A DNA stretch of 9,873 bases from Bacillota bacterium (GCA_030705945.1 JAUZPS010000136.1:1-9873); one strand, 5' to 3'. Shown: positions 1 through 6,893, counted from the first letter of the stretch. A program made the numbers and translations. The notes: generated by a model not told the origin, from the sequence alone.

Positions 1-42
1 AGTAATCAAAAGTAATTGAATTATACATATAGTTTTTTTCAT
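1..42 (-). CDS. 5' end of a probable exported protein gene, cut by the window edge
   Basis: An ATG at 42-40 on the minus strand opens a frame that stays open to position 1 and reads MKKTICIIQLLLIT. Two lysines followed by a hydrophobic run are typical of the start of a signal peptide. An AAAGGG ribosome binding site lies about 8 bases upstream (plus-strand 48-53). The start is about 50 bp after the stop of the YesN-like regulator, with no terminator between, so it may be the third gene of that operon. In many Firmicutes, YesM/YesN pairs are followed by an extracellular sugar-binding lipoprotein, which is a guess here. Only 14 codons are visible, so the product cannot be named. Confidence 0.45.
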   Translation of the reverse strand, partial: MKKTICIIQLLLIT

Positions 43-90
43 ATTTACCCTTTCGTTAAGCTCGATGTAAGTATATCTGACCGTGAAGAC

Positions 91-1635
91 TTATTTAAAG
101 GATTTCTGGTATTGGCTCGGGGTAAGACCAGTCGCTTCCTTAAAAACACGGCTGAAATATTTAGGATCACTATACCCGACCTGATTAGATATTTCATATG
201 TCTTTAAATTAGTGCCTATAAGTAATTCCTTTGCCTTTTTCAAACGGAATTCCTTGATATATGTACTGAAATTAACTCCAATTTCCTTATAAAATAATGA
301 ACCCAAGTACTCAGGAGTGATATTCATTCTTTCTGCAATCTTTTCCAGGGTTATTCCATCTATATAAAACTCATTCATCATACTGAGAGCCTTTTGGATT
401 ACCAAGCTGATTATCGGCGTGTCTTTTGACTTGTAGACTAGGGCCTTATCAATTATTGAGACCAACGCGGCTTTAAGTTCGCGCCATGTCACTGAGTCTA
501 TGATTCTTTGAAGCGTCTCTTTCTGATTGATTTTTTTATAAAATTCATAATTAACCTCTTTTACTACATTAATGATTGAAGAAGCAAAACGAATAAACGC
601 CTCAATTACACCTGCAGGGTGATATAAATCCTTTCCCCACCATGATAGAAACTCATCGAAGAGTCTTTCTATTTTTGCTATATCCAAGGAACACATCGCT
701 GCTTTAGCATCGGTTTCAATGTTTATGGGATACCTAACAAGCTTGGTATTAATCTCTAATACCTTGGGATAGGATATCAATACATCATTGCCAAGTACAA
801 TGGACCATTTCAATTCCTTACGCAACAAATTCAATTTATTTTTTAAATTCTGCATTCCTTCAAAGCTTGTCCATCCAAATACATAGTTATTTATACCCAG
901 ATTAGCAATGTTTTTTATGACTATGTTCTGAAAATAGTGTTCAAGTCCTGAAGGGTCGCTGTAATTATATATAACCAAAACCAATTCAAAATTAAGCGCC
1001 AGTTCAAACATACAATACTTTATACCTCGAAAGTCATCCAAAAGTCTTGCTAGAACTTGTAAAACTTTATTTTTACAATCGTTTATTTCCCGTCCAAGAT
1101 AAATATTAACAGTTATGAATTTTCCATTGGGATCAATATCATATGTTTTATGCAGATACTCAAATAATTCTTCATAGCCTGCATTCTCTCCTAGAACTAA
1201 GTTCTGAAATATATGCTCCAAAGTATTCAATACATTAGGCTGTCTCGAAACCAGGGCTTTCTCCATGGCGATTTCATTTTCAATATTTTTTAAAGTCTGT
1301 TCAAGATCACTTGCGGTTATCGGCTTCAATAGATATTCGCAAACACCTAGTTTAATAGCTTTTTGAGCATAATCAAAATCAGAATATCCACTTAGGATGA
1401 CTGTCTTGTGCTTTACCCCGCTTTCCTTTAGGAGCGTTAGCATTTCAATTCCATCCATCTCATGCATTTTAATATCGACAATAACTAAGTCAGGTTTATG
1501 AAACGCTATAAGCTCAAGTCCTGTCAATCCGTTCTCCGCCTCGCCTATAACTTCATACCCCGAACTCATGTTATTAATAAGTCTTACAATTCCATTACGT
1601 ATTCTGTCTTCATCCTCTACCACGACTATTCTCAT
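91..1635 (-). CDS. YesN-like response regulator with AraC-type DNA-binding domain
   Basis: A 514-residue cytoplasmic transcription regulator of the YesN family, presumed phosphorylated by the kinase encoded just upstream. The N-terminal receiver domain (about 1-120) shows the acidic pocket VVVEDED (residues 4-10), the phospho-acceptor Asp54 in VIVDIKM, Ser82 in ILSGYSD and Lys104 in LLKPI. A long middle region (about 125-405) has no motif I can name, as is usual for this family. The C-terminal 105 residues form the AraC/XylS double helix-turn-helix: ITLEKIAERMNITPEYLGSLF, then the recognition-helix region GYSDPKYFSRVFKEATGLTPSQY. The ATG at 1635 follows the kinase stop by 15 bp and has AAAGGCAGGG as ribosome binding site, so the two genes are co-transcribed and probably stoichiometric. 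Targets are unknown. The GH43 gene or the truncated gene at the left edge are possibilities by proximity only. Confidence 0.93.
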   Translation of the reverse strand: MRIVVVEDEDRIRNGIVRLINNMSSGYEVIGEAENGLTGLELIAFHKPDLVIVDIKMHEMDGIEMLTLLKESGVKHKTVILSGYSDFDYAQKAIKLGVCEYLLKPITASDLEQTLKNIENEIAMEKALVSRQPNVLNTLEHIFQNLVLGENAGYEELFEYLHKTYDIDPNGKFITVNIYLGREINDCKNKVLQVLARLLDDFRGIKYCMFELALNFELVLVIYNYSDPSGLEHYFQNIVIKNIANLGINNYVFGWTSFEGMQNLKNKLNLLRKELKWSIVLGNDVLISYPKVLEINTKLVRYPINIETDAKAAMCSLDIAKIERLFDEFLSWWGKDLYHPAGVIEAFIRFASSIINVVKEVNYEFYKKINQKETLQRIIDSVTWRELKAALVSIIDKALVYKSKDTPIISLVIQKALSMMNEFYIDGITLEKIAERMNITPEYLGSLFYKEIGVNFSTYIKEFRLKKAKELLIGTNLKTYEISNQVGYSDPKYFSRVFKEATGLTPSQYQKSFK

Positions 1636-1650
1636 TTAAATTCCCTGCCT

Positions 1651-3528
1651 TTACAACTTAGGTATTTGCAAATAAATAGACGTTCCCTGACCTGGGGAGC
1701 TTGTTATCTTCCATGCCCCTTTTTCCTCATAATACATTTTAATCCTAGTTAAAGCATTACTTATTCCAAGTCCGCTTCCATTTGTCTCAATAGGCTTATC
1801 ATCCAAGGTATTGAGAGCTTCTACAAGTTCCTCCTTCATACCCTTGCCGTTATCCTTAATTAAAATTTGTATGCATTCCCCCATGTCCCGCGCCTCTATT
1901 TTTATGATGCCGCCTTTTTTTAGTCCTTCAAAGCCATGGATGATGACATTTTCGATAAACGGTTGGAACAGCAGCTTATGAACACTGCTATCCATAACTT
2001 TTTCATCCACGTTCATATAACACTCAAATGAATAATTGAACCTTGTCTGCTGTAGATATAAATACTGCTTTAACCATTCAATTTCCTCCCTCATTGATAC
2101 TATTGTATTGCTTTTGTTAATGCTGTACCTCAGTATCTGAGCAAGAGTTTTTAACATGTTGCTTATCTCATGTTCTTCCTTCTCTATAGCCATCCAATTG
2201 ATTGCGTCAAGCGTGTTATAGAGGAAGTGCGGATTTATCTGAGCCTCAAGCGCCCTAATTTCCGCTTCCTTCTGCTTAAAGGTTGCGTTTTTCACTTCCT
2301 CCAACAGTTTATTGATTTTAAATATCATTTTATTAAAACGAGCAGCTACCTTGGAAAGCTCATCTTCATCACCTTCGTCCAATTCAACCTGAACTGAAAG
2401 TTCACCTTCCTGGGCTGTTTTCATAGCGCGAAGTATTTTATCGATTGATATAGAGAAATTCCGTGTTAAATAAACAATAATTATAATTGAAAACAGCAAT
2501 GCTACTACTCCGAAAATTATAGTCAAATTTTGAGCCATATGAACTTTACTGAAAAGATAGCTTTGATTGACCGCATTTACTATAATCCAACCGGTCTTCT
2601 CATCCTGAAGCTCATTTGTAATAACTGAACTGCTGCTGTAATTTGATAATTCTTTTATTAAGCCGCTGTATTTATTGTTAATCCTTGGAGATTTTACTAA
2701 GTTGTATTTTGTTAGGTCTGTTCCTATACAATTCTTTTTGGGAAACGACACAACAAAACCATTATTGTCAACTATAAAATTTACGCTTTCAACACCTGAA
2801 TTCTCAAGTTTTACACTATCCTCATCATTGATGGCTTTAAACAGTATATCCTCGTCAATGCTTATTACAACAATTCCAACAGTTCCTTTTTCCATATTAT
2901 TAAAATCCACAATCGTATTGGCTATATGAAAAAGGTAATATTTTTTATTGCCTAGCTGAATAGCAAAGGAAGCAGGCAAAATAAAAGCTCCTTTACTTTT
3001 TGCAACATCAGCATAATACGAATTTCTACTGAAGTTCTTGCTGTTCATCCATGAGCTCTCAATGGAGGAAGCTGTCAGCGTATCATAAAATATTGTTTTT
3101 CCGCTTTTGCACAATATTGCAATACTTCTAATTCCATCTTTTGAGTTTGCAAGCTTACTTAATTTGTCCCTTAAGAGACTAGTCTTAATAGCATTCCCAG
3201 ATTCCTGATTTATTTCGTTGACTAGATCTATAATCTCATCATCCATGTAAATCTGACGAAGTATATCGGTATAGGAAGCTAATTTAGTATCCAGATTCTT
3301 CTTTGTCTGAACAAGGCTTAGTCTTATTAATTCATCCACATTAGCCTTCATGGTTTTTGTTGTATTATAGTATGAAATAGACTGAACCACTAATATAGGA
3401 ATAATGGAGACGAAAATAAAAGAAAAAAGCAATTTGAATTTAAAGCTCATTTTTTTGAACCTGCGAAACAGCAAATTATGCTTTTTCTTAGAACTAAGGA
3501 GACTTTTATTCAGCGCGCTACCCTGCAT
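1651..3528 (-). CDS. YesM-like membrane sensor histidine kinase
   Basis: A 625-residue sensor kinase of the YesM/LytS-like His_kinase family. A basic N-terminus (to residue 30) leads into TM1 (about 31-52), an extracellular Cache-like sensor domain (about 53-330), TM2 (about 333-354), a HAMP linker (about 355-408) and a coiled-coil lead-in. The phospho-acceptor is His434 in the motif INPHFLYNTLDAINW. The ATPase domain has an N box QPFIENVIIHG (522-531), a G1 box DNGKGM (559-564) and a G2 box GSGLGISN (584-591). All catalytic motifs are intact. The start at 3528 is chosen because GGGAGGG lies 5 bases upstream. The internal Met27 has only a weak site. Such kinases usually respond to extracellular or binding-protein-borne sugars, but the ligand cannot be read from the sequence. 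It is the first gene of the operon with the response regulator. Confidence 0.93.
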   Translation of the reverse strand: MQGSALNKSLLSSKKKHNLLFRRFKKMSFKFKLLFSFIFVSIIPILVVQSISYYNTTKTMKANVDELIRLSLVQTKKNLDTKLASYTDILRQIYMDDEIIDLVNEINQESGNAIKTSLLRDKLSKLANSKDGIRSIAILCKSGKTIFYDTLTASSIESSWMNSKNFSRNSYYADVAKSKGAFILPASFAIQLGNKKYYLFHIANTIVDFNNMEKGTVGIVVISIDEDILFKAINDEDSVKLENSGVESVNFIVDNNGFVVSFPKKNCIGTDLTKYNLVKSPRINNKYSGLIKELSNYSSSSVITNELQDEKTGWIIVNAVNQSYLFSKVHMAQNLTIIFGVVALLFSIIIIVYLTRNFSISIDKILRAMKTAQEGELSVQVELDEGDEDELSKVAARFNKMIFKINKLLEEVKNATFKQKEAEIRALEAQINPHFLYNTLDAINWMAIEKEEHEISNMLKTLAQILRYSINKSNTIVSMREEIEWLKQYLYLQQTRFNYSFECYMNVDEKVMDSSVHKLLFQPFIENVIIHGFEGLKKGGIIKIEARDMGECIQILIKDNGKGMKEELVEALNTLDDKPIETNGSGLGISNALTRIKMYYEEKGAWKITSSPGQGTSIYLQIPKL

Positions 3529-3584
3529 TATACCCTCCCATATATCAACAATTGTGGACTTATAAATAAAAAAACATGATACTT

Positions 3585-3613
3585 ATTATATCATTTCGAT
3601 AAGGCATTTTAAA
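3585..3613 (-). promoter_or_regulatory. Candidate sigma-A promoter of the yesM-yesN-like operon
   Basis: Read on the minus strand, TTTAAA (3613-3608, 4 of 6 matches to TTGACA) is followed after exactly 17 bp by a perfect TATAAT (3590-3585). Transcription would start near 3578, giving a leader of about 50 bases before the kinase ATG. This is a pattern match only. Confidence 0.5.
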
Positions 3614-3698
3614 CAGATAGCGGTTATTCTTCATTACTCTTCGTTGTAAAAGGCTGGACAAGTCTGAAATAACTATGAGACCTATCTAAAATCCAGTT

Positions 3699-3801
3699 AA
3701 GGTAGTATCAAAAAAACTTGGCAACTGATCGTTTCAAAAACTTGATTGAATGGGTTTTCTTCATATAAACTTGAACAAGGAATTTTTTGAAACACCCTAA
3801 A
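3699..3801 (+). repeat. Inverted-repeat element family B, copy B1
   Basis: A 103-bp unit starting AAGGTAGTATCAAAAA and ending TTTTTTGAAACACCCTAAA. It contains the internal inverted pair GTTTCAAAAA (3731-3740) and TTTTTTGAAAC (3783-3793), and two direct copies of AAACTTGA-like sequence. The 6-bp sequence CCAGTT flanks it on both sides (3693-3698 and 3802-3807), which looks like a target-site duplication. The same unit recurs at 5938-6041 (reverse), 8859-9109 (interrupted) and 9718-9818 (reverse). There is no coding capacity, so it is a MITE-like, non-autonomous element. Confidence 0.75.
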
Positions 3802-3886
3802 CCAGTTTTATTCGTTGCGTCGAATAGCAGAAAAAGGACTCTTCAAAGCGGACTTATATAAAACTATAAAGTTCGTTATCTATATA

Positions 3887-3979
3887 AAAAGCACTATTAA
3901 TCTTACATTTGACGGAGCAAAATAACGAACGCTTTAACGTTATTTTGTGATAGGCAAATGTAAAAGATTAATTGCTTTT
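3887..3979 (+). repeat. Hairpin element family A, copy A1
   Basis: A 93-bp core bounded by AAAAGCA and GCTTTT. The two halves pair almost completely. The outer arms are 3887-3911 and 3955-3979, and the inner arms are CAAAATAACG (3918-3927) and CGTTATTTTG (3938-3947), with unpaired internal loops such as ACGGAG and TGATAGG. It is identical to copy A2 (7863-7955) and differs from A3 (8761-8853) by one base. The core is flanked by a perfect 10-bp direct repeat, TATCTATATA (3877-3886 and 3980-3989), the best target-duplication evidence for this family. Confidence 0.85.
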
Positions 3980-4010
3980 TATCTATATAGGATTGACTGG
4001 ATAAACATAA

Positions 4011-4058
4011 AACTATCAGGGGTATTTGCCAAAGCGCATGTATATACCCCTGATAGTT
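4011..4058 (-). terminator. Rho-independent terminator after the GH43 gene
   Basis: The arms AACTATCAGGGGTAT (4011-4025) and ATACCCCTGATAGTT (4044-4058) form a perfect 15-bp stem with an 18-base loop. On the minus strand the stem is followed by TTTTATGTTTAT. It begins 40 bp beyond the stop of the GH43 gene, which reads towards it. The plus-strand side has only CTTTTAT, so termination in that direction would be weaker. Confidence 0.88.
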
Positions 4059-4097
4059 CTTTTATAGAATGTATAACTATGTACTCCTAATATTTAT

Positions 4098-5771
4098 TTA
4101 CACAGTAGTGTTGAATTTAGCTGCAATCAGAATTACGTCTGACATATTTATAGCTCCGTCTTTATTCAAGTCGCATGCCTCAACGTATCCAGCATTTCCT
4201 ATGACAGTATTAAATTTGCCGGCTAGAATTATCACATCAGCCATGTTTACTACTCCGTCATGGTTTAAGTCAACACTACTTATTGGCGTGGGCGTTGAAG
4301 TAGGAGCCGAAGTACGCGTTGATGTCGGCGTTGGACTGGGTGTTGAAGTAGGGCTTGCAACAGATGAGCTGAACTTCCACCAGTTCAAATTTAACAGGTT
4401 GCTGCCGCTACCTGTGAATTTTAAATAAAGATCATGAACACTACTTGCGCCAGTTATTTTGCAGGATTTAGTAGACCAAGTCTGCCCACCGCCAGTACCT
4501 TGTACAGCGCAAGTTCCCACAAGCGTTCCTGTTGGACTGTCAAGGCGGATCTCAATGTTTCCGCCACTGTTTGCAGAGGATACCCTTGCATCAAAGGAAG
4601 CTGCTCCGGTACCAAAATCAACACCTTTTACTTTTATCCAGTCTCCGTTTTCAATATTGCATACATCACGGCCGCCTTCACTACATGCCTCTGTTTGAAT
4701 ACCGGATTCCTGCGCCATTGTTTCACCTTCATTTGTAACATATGGGTCTACATTCTTAAGCTGTGTGAGTCCGTTAGTTGTAATTGTAACCTTCTGCATG
4801 GTACCATCCGTATTGTAATTCAAACGGTCCAGACATACACTTCTCTGGTATGTTCTTGCATCACCTGAAGAAGCTCCATTAGCTATGGCAACAGCCCTGT
4901 TGTGATAAGCAATGTACCAATTCCCTTTAAATGTAAATATCGAATGATGATTGTTGTTACCTTCATTTGATGGCGGATTAGGTAATACAGTGCCTTTATA
5001 CTGGTATCCGGTCATGGGATTGTCGCTCATCATATAATCTATAGTAGCAGCGCCTTTGGAAAAATCAGTCGAATAGGAATAGTAATATTTTCCGTTATAC
5101 TTGTGAATCCATGAATCCTCCATAAAAATCGGAGCTACAATCTGGGATGCAGATCCATTAACACTTATCATATCGCTATTAAGTTTGATTACTCTGGTAT
5201 TTCCCTGCCCGTTTCCACCAAAATACAAATACGCCTGTCCGTTATCGTCAACAAAAGCGCCTGGATCGAAGCACCAAAAACCACTTGGAGGATTTACTCC
5301 AGGAGTGCTGCCATTTACCAATGCTTTTCCTATCGCATCCTTGAAAGGTCCTGCCGGGCTATCACTTACTGCAACTCCTATACCACTGCCGCTATTTCCA
5401 AAATACATATAGTATTTATTGTTTCTGGCAACAACTACAGGAGCCCACGAAAGACTAGCCCAACCGGATGCTTTAAAAACCTCGCCGTGATCGGTCCAGT
5501 TCTTCAAGTCATCTGTTGATATACAAGTAATGTCATTCATGATATAGCCTGGTTTGCTTGAGTTGTATACGTCATGTGAACAGTAAAGATATATTCTTCC
5601 ATTAGCTTCTAGCCCCGATGGATCAGCTGTATAGCGCTGGTAGAATATCGGATAATCCGCAAATACCGTTATAGCGCTTGACAAAATTAAAACCATAATC
5701 ATAAGAATTGATAGAATCATTCTTGAACCTTTTAAATAAATACGCTCCCTCTTTTTATTACTCTTTCGCAT
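4098..5771 (-). CDS. Secreted GH43 arabinofuranosidase/xylosidase with CBM6 and dockerin
   Basis: A 557-residue extracellular hemicellulase, probably a cellulosome subunit that removes arabinose from arabinoxylan. A basic start and hydrophobic stretch (about 18-36) form the signal peptide, with likely cleavage after VFA. The five-bladed GH43 domain spans about 39-335. The expected catalytic triad is Asp50 (TADPSG, base), Asp169 (CFDPGAF, pKa modulator) and Glu218 (FMEDSWIHKYNG, acid). GNNNHHSIFTFKGNWYIAYH also closely resembles Bacillus XynD arabinoxylan arabinofuranohydrolases. A CBM6-like domain (about 345-470) contains NGDWIKV and ends LNWWKFS. A Pro/Thr/Ser linker (471-498) leads to a dockerin with two calcium loops, DLNHDGVVNMAD (501-512) and DLNKDGAINMSD (534-545). 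AGAGGGGG precedes the ATG by 7 bases. It is a single-gene unit with its own terminator. The exact substrate (AXH versus xylosidase) is inferred from similarity I recall, not tested. Confidence 0.93.
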   Translation of the reverse strand: MRKSNKKRERIYLKGSRMILSILMIMVLILSSAITVFADYPIFYQRYTADPSGLEANGRIYLYCSHDVYNSSKPGYIMNDITCISTDDLKNWTDHGEVFKASGWASLSWAPVVVARNNKYYMYFGNSGSGIGVAVSDSPAGPFKDAIGKALVNGSTPGVNPPSGFWCFDPGAFVDDNGQAYLYFGGNGQGNTRVIKLNSDMISVNGSASQIVAPIFMEDSWIHKYNGKYYYSYSTDFSKGAATIDYMMSDNPMTGYQYKGTVLPNPPSNEGNNNHHSIFTFKGNWYIAYHNRAVAIANGASSGDARTYQRSVCLDRLNYNTDGTMQKVTITTNGLTQLKNVDPYVTNEGETMAQESGIQTEACSEGGRDVCNIENGDWIKVKGVDFGTGAASFDARVSSANSGGNIEIRLDSPTGTLVGTCAVQGTGGGQTWSTKSCKITGASSVHDLYLKFTGSGSNLLNLNWWKFSSSVASPTSTPSPTPTSTRTSAPTSTPTPISSVDLNHDGVVNMADVIILAGKFNTVIGNAGYVEACDLNKDGAINMSDVILIAAKFNTTV

Positions 5772-5778
5772 AAATATA

Positions 5779-5786
5779 CCCCCTCT
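5779..5786 (-). promoter_or_regulatory. Strong ribosome binding site of the GH43 gene
   Basis: On the minus strand AGAGGGGG precedes the ATG at 5771 by 7 bases, which fixes this start over the internal Met18. No convincing -35/-10 pair was found. A TATAAT is present further upstream (about 5818-5823 on the minus strand) but lacks a good -35 box. Confidence 0.7.
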
Positions 5787-5937
5787 TTATCATACTTTTT
5801 GGATCTCTATTTAGGTTATTATAATCACAAATTACAAAATTAGTTTATAGTAATTATTTGAGAATCTACATGCATAAATTAGTCAAATTATTTATACTAT
5901 TTTAACCAACCAATTATGATAATTACTTTAAATTTAC

Positions 5938-6069
5938 TTAAGGACGTTTCAAAAAATTCATTGTTCAAGTTTATATGACGAAAACCCATTATATCAAGTT
6001 TTTGAAACGACCAGTTGTGAAGTTTTCTTTTTGATACTACCTCAAGTGGAATTTTTCGAAACGCCTTAA
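5938..6069 (-). repeat. Inverted-repeat element family B, copy B2, with an extra terminal repeat
   Basis: Reverse-orientation B copy. The normal body runs from TTAAGGACGTTTC (5938) to GATACTACC (6033-6041). Unlike the other copies it continues for about 28 bp and ends with GAATTTTTCGAAACGCCT and TTAA (6048-6069). That end is the inverted counterpart of the left end, with one missing base and one substitution over 22 positions. B2 therefore has long terminal inverted repeats at its two outer ends and may be the full-length form, or a B copy joined to a fragment of a second. It lies in the gap between the divergent GH43 and riboswitch units. Confidence 0.72.
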
Positions 6070-6190
6070 ATCAAAGTAACTTACAAAGGTATGAGGCAGA
6101 CTGTCCTGGCTGAAAATCAAATTTTAAATACCGATCACAATATTTATGTAAACACATAATTATACCTTATCCTAATCTATATCAACATAA

Positions 6191-6242
6191 TATATATTCT
6201 GCAATATAAAAAACGGATGTAAAATGTTTATTGCAAAATATA
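6191..6242 (-). repeat. Small palindromic element family C, copy C1
   Basis: The arms TATATTCTGCAATA (6193-6206) and TATTGCAAAATATA (6229-6242) flank a short middle containing GATGTAAAATGTT. CATAA occurs directly on both sides (6186-6190 and 6243-6247), consistent with a 5-bp target duplication. It is the reverse of the copies at 8880-8930 and 9819-9869. Its right arm contains TTGCAA, used as the -35 box of the promoter described next. Confidence 0.75.
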
Positions 6243-6259
6243 CATAAAAGTAGTACAAT
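6231..6259 (+). promoter_or_regulatory. Candidate promoter of the riboswitch-transglutaminase unit
   Basis: TTGCAA (6231-6236) is separated by exactly 17 bp from TACAAT (6254-6259). Transcription would start near 6266, about 45 bases before the riboswitch core. The -35 hexamer lies inside the right arm of element C1, while the -10 is outside it. No better promoter is visible between C1 and the aptamer. Confidence 0.6.
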
Positions 6260-6303
6260 ATAAATGTAAGAGATTTATGTAATTAATTAAATAGTAAACA
6301 TAC

Positions 6304-6390
6304 TGATAATGACAAACCTATTGAAAAATAGGGACGTAAAGCCTATGGGTCTAAAGCGTTTTGCTAAGACAGCCAGGTTGCCAAAGGTGT
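6304..6390 (+). promoter_or_regulatory. Cyclic-di-GMP-I (GEMM-I) riboswitch aptamer
   Basis: The hallmarks of the class appear in order: GACAAACC, then stem CCTATT/AATAGG closed by a GAAA tetraloop (6317-6332), then GGGACGTAAAGCC, GGGTCTAA, the hairpin AGCG-TTTT-GCT and the 3' strand AGCCAGGTTGCC (6371-6382). The G at 6311 is at the position equivalent to G20 of the Vibrio Vc2 aptamer, where a change to A is associated with cyclic-AMP-GMP binding. G here points to cyclic di-GMP. It lies about 500 bases upstream of the transglutaminase-like gene and directly ahead of a terminator. Confidence 0.92.
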
Positions 6391-6415
6391 TAGGATAGCT
6401 TCATCAGCTTATTCC

Positions 6416-6450
6416 AGCTCTGTTTGGTAACCCCAATCAGAGCTTTTATT
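6416..6450 (+). terminator. Riboswitch-controlled intrinsic terminator
   Basis: AGCTCTG (6416-6422) pairs with CAGAGCT (6438-6444). Inside it TTGG pairs with CCAA (6424-6427 and 6433-6436), and TTTATT follows. The left inner strand and loop, TTTGGTAACC (6423-6432), can instead pair with GGTTGCCAAA (6376-6385) at the 3' end of the aptamer: ten pairs with one G-U. Ligand binding should hold the 6376-6382 strand in the aptamer and let the terminator form, so the predicted logic is an off switch. Confidence 0.83.
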
Positions 6451-6483
6451 ATGTATATTTGCCTAATTAATTATGTAAAGCCC

Positions 6484-6560
6484 TTTCGACAACGGCAAAC
6501 CTTTCGAAAGAAAGGGACGCAAAACTTCAGGTCTAACGTTTGGAAAGCCTTTGAAATCAC
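6484..6560 (+). promoter_or_regulatory. Second, incomplete cyclic-di-GMP-I aptamer-like sequence
   Basis: The 5' half of a GEMM-I aptamer is perfect: CGGCAAACC, stem CCTTTC/GAAAGG with a GAAA loop (6500-6515), GGGACGCAAAA and GGTCTAA (6530-6536). The expected 3' half (a GCCNGGTTGCC-like strand after a short hairpin) is not recognisable in the following 60 bases. It starts about 183 bp after the first aptamer and past the terminator. It may be a decayed tandem duplicate or a variant with a reshaped second helix. Ligand binding is doubtful. Confidence 0.6.
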
Positions 6561-6838
6561 TTCGAGTTTAATCTATGTATTATTCTTAAATTAAAGATTC
6601 CATTTGTAGGTTTACTTCAAATTATTAAAAAAAGCGTTGGGTTATGCTTTTGTTATGCTTTTAAAAGATAACCTCTGCTGAATTTTAACAACAAGGTGTC
6701 TTTATCTTAAGATAATTCTACATAAACTCAAGTAATCTCAAGTTACAACTAAACTAAATTTCCAGTAATTAGCTATAGAATGCTCACTCAAATAGTGAAT
6801 ATTCATAATCACCTGGAAGCGCGGTTTAATTGCTAACA
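6561..6838 (+). other. Long leader between the aptamers and the ribosome binding site
   Basis: Part of the 5' leader of the transglutaminase-like mRNA. I see no gene and no copy of the repeat families. There is an imperfect hairpin GGTTAT...ATAACC (6641-6674) with inner CTTTT/AAAAG pairs but no U-tract after it, and the palindrome TATCTTAAGATA near 6704. The total leader from the predicted start to the ATG is about 630 bases, unusually long. Confidence 0.4.
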
Positions 6839-6889
6839 AATCCATCCCTTTCCAAACCATGATGGCTGAGTAACCGAAAAAGGGGGATT
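6839..6889 (+). promoter_or_regulatory. Hairpin that can cover the ribosome binding site
   Basis: AATCC, a two-base AT bulge, then CCCTTT (6839-6851) is complementary over 11 pairs to AAAGGGGGATT (6879-6889), which contains the whole ribosome binding site AGGGGG of the next gene. The 27-base loop holds further short complementarities (CCAT/ATGG). If formed, this would block translation initiation. It shows pairing potential only; whether a ligand, temperature or the upstream leader controls it is unknown. Confidence 0.45.
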
Positions 6890-6893
6890 TATT

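Noticed and set aside
4280..4350. Tandem GTCGGCGTTGG-like repeats
   Set aside because: They encode the Pro/Thr/Ser linker of the GH43 enzyme, a common low-complexity coding repeat.
4069..4428. Plus-strand open frame rich in Gly/Val opposite the GH43 gene
   Set aside because: It is the antisense of the Pro/Thr linker and dockerin; no ribosome binding site, and the minus-strand gene is certain.
6641..6674. Hairpin GGTTAT...ATAACC as a second terminator
   Set aside because: No U-tract follows and the stem is AT-rich with a large loop.
6852..6880. Hammerhead-ribozyme-like core (CTGAGTA ... GAAA)
   Set aside because: The required CUGANGA core reads CUGAGUA and the three stems cannot be drawn; explained better by the ribosome-binding-site hairpin.
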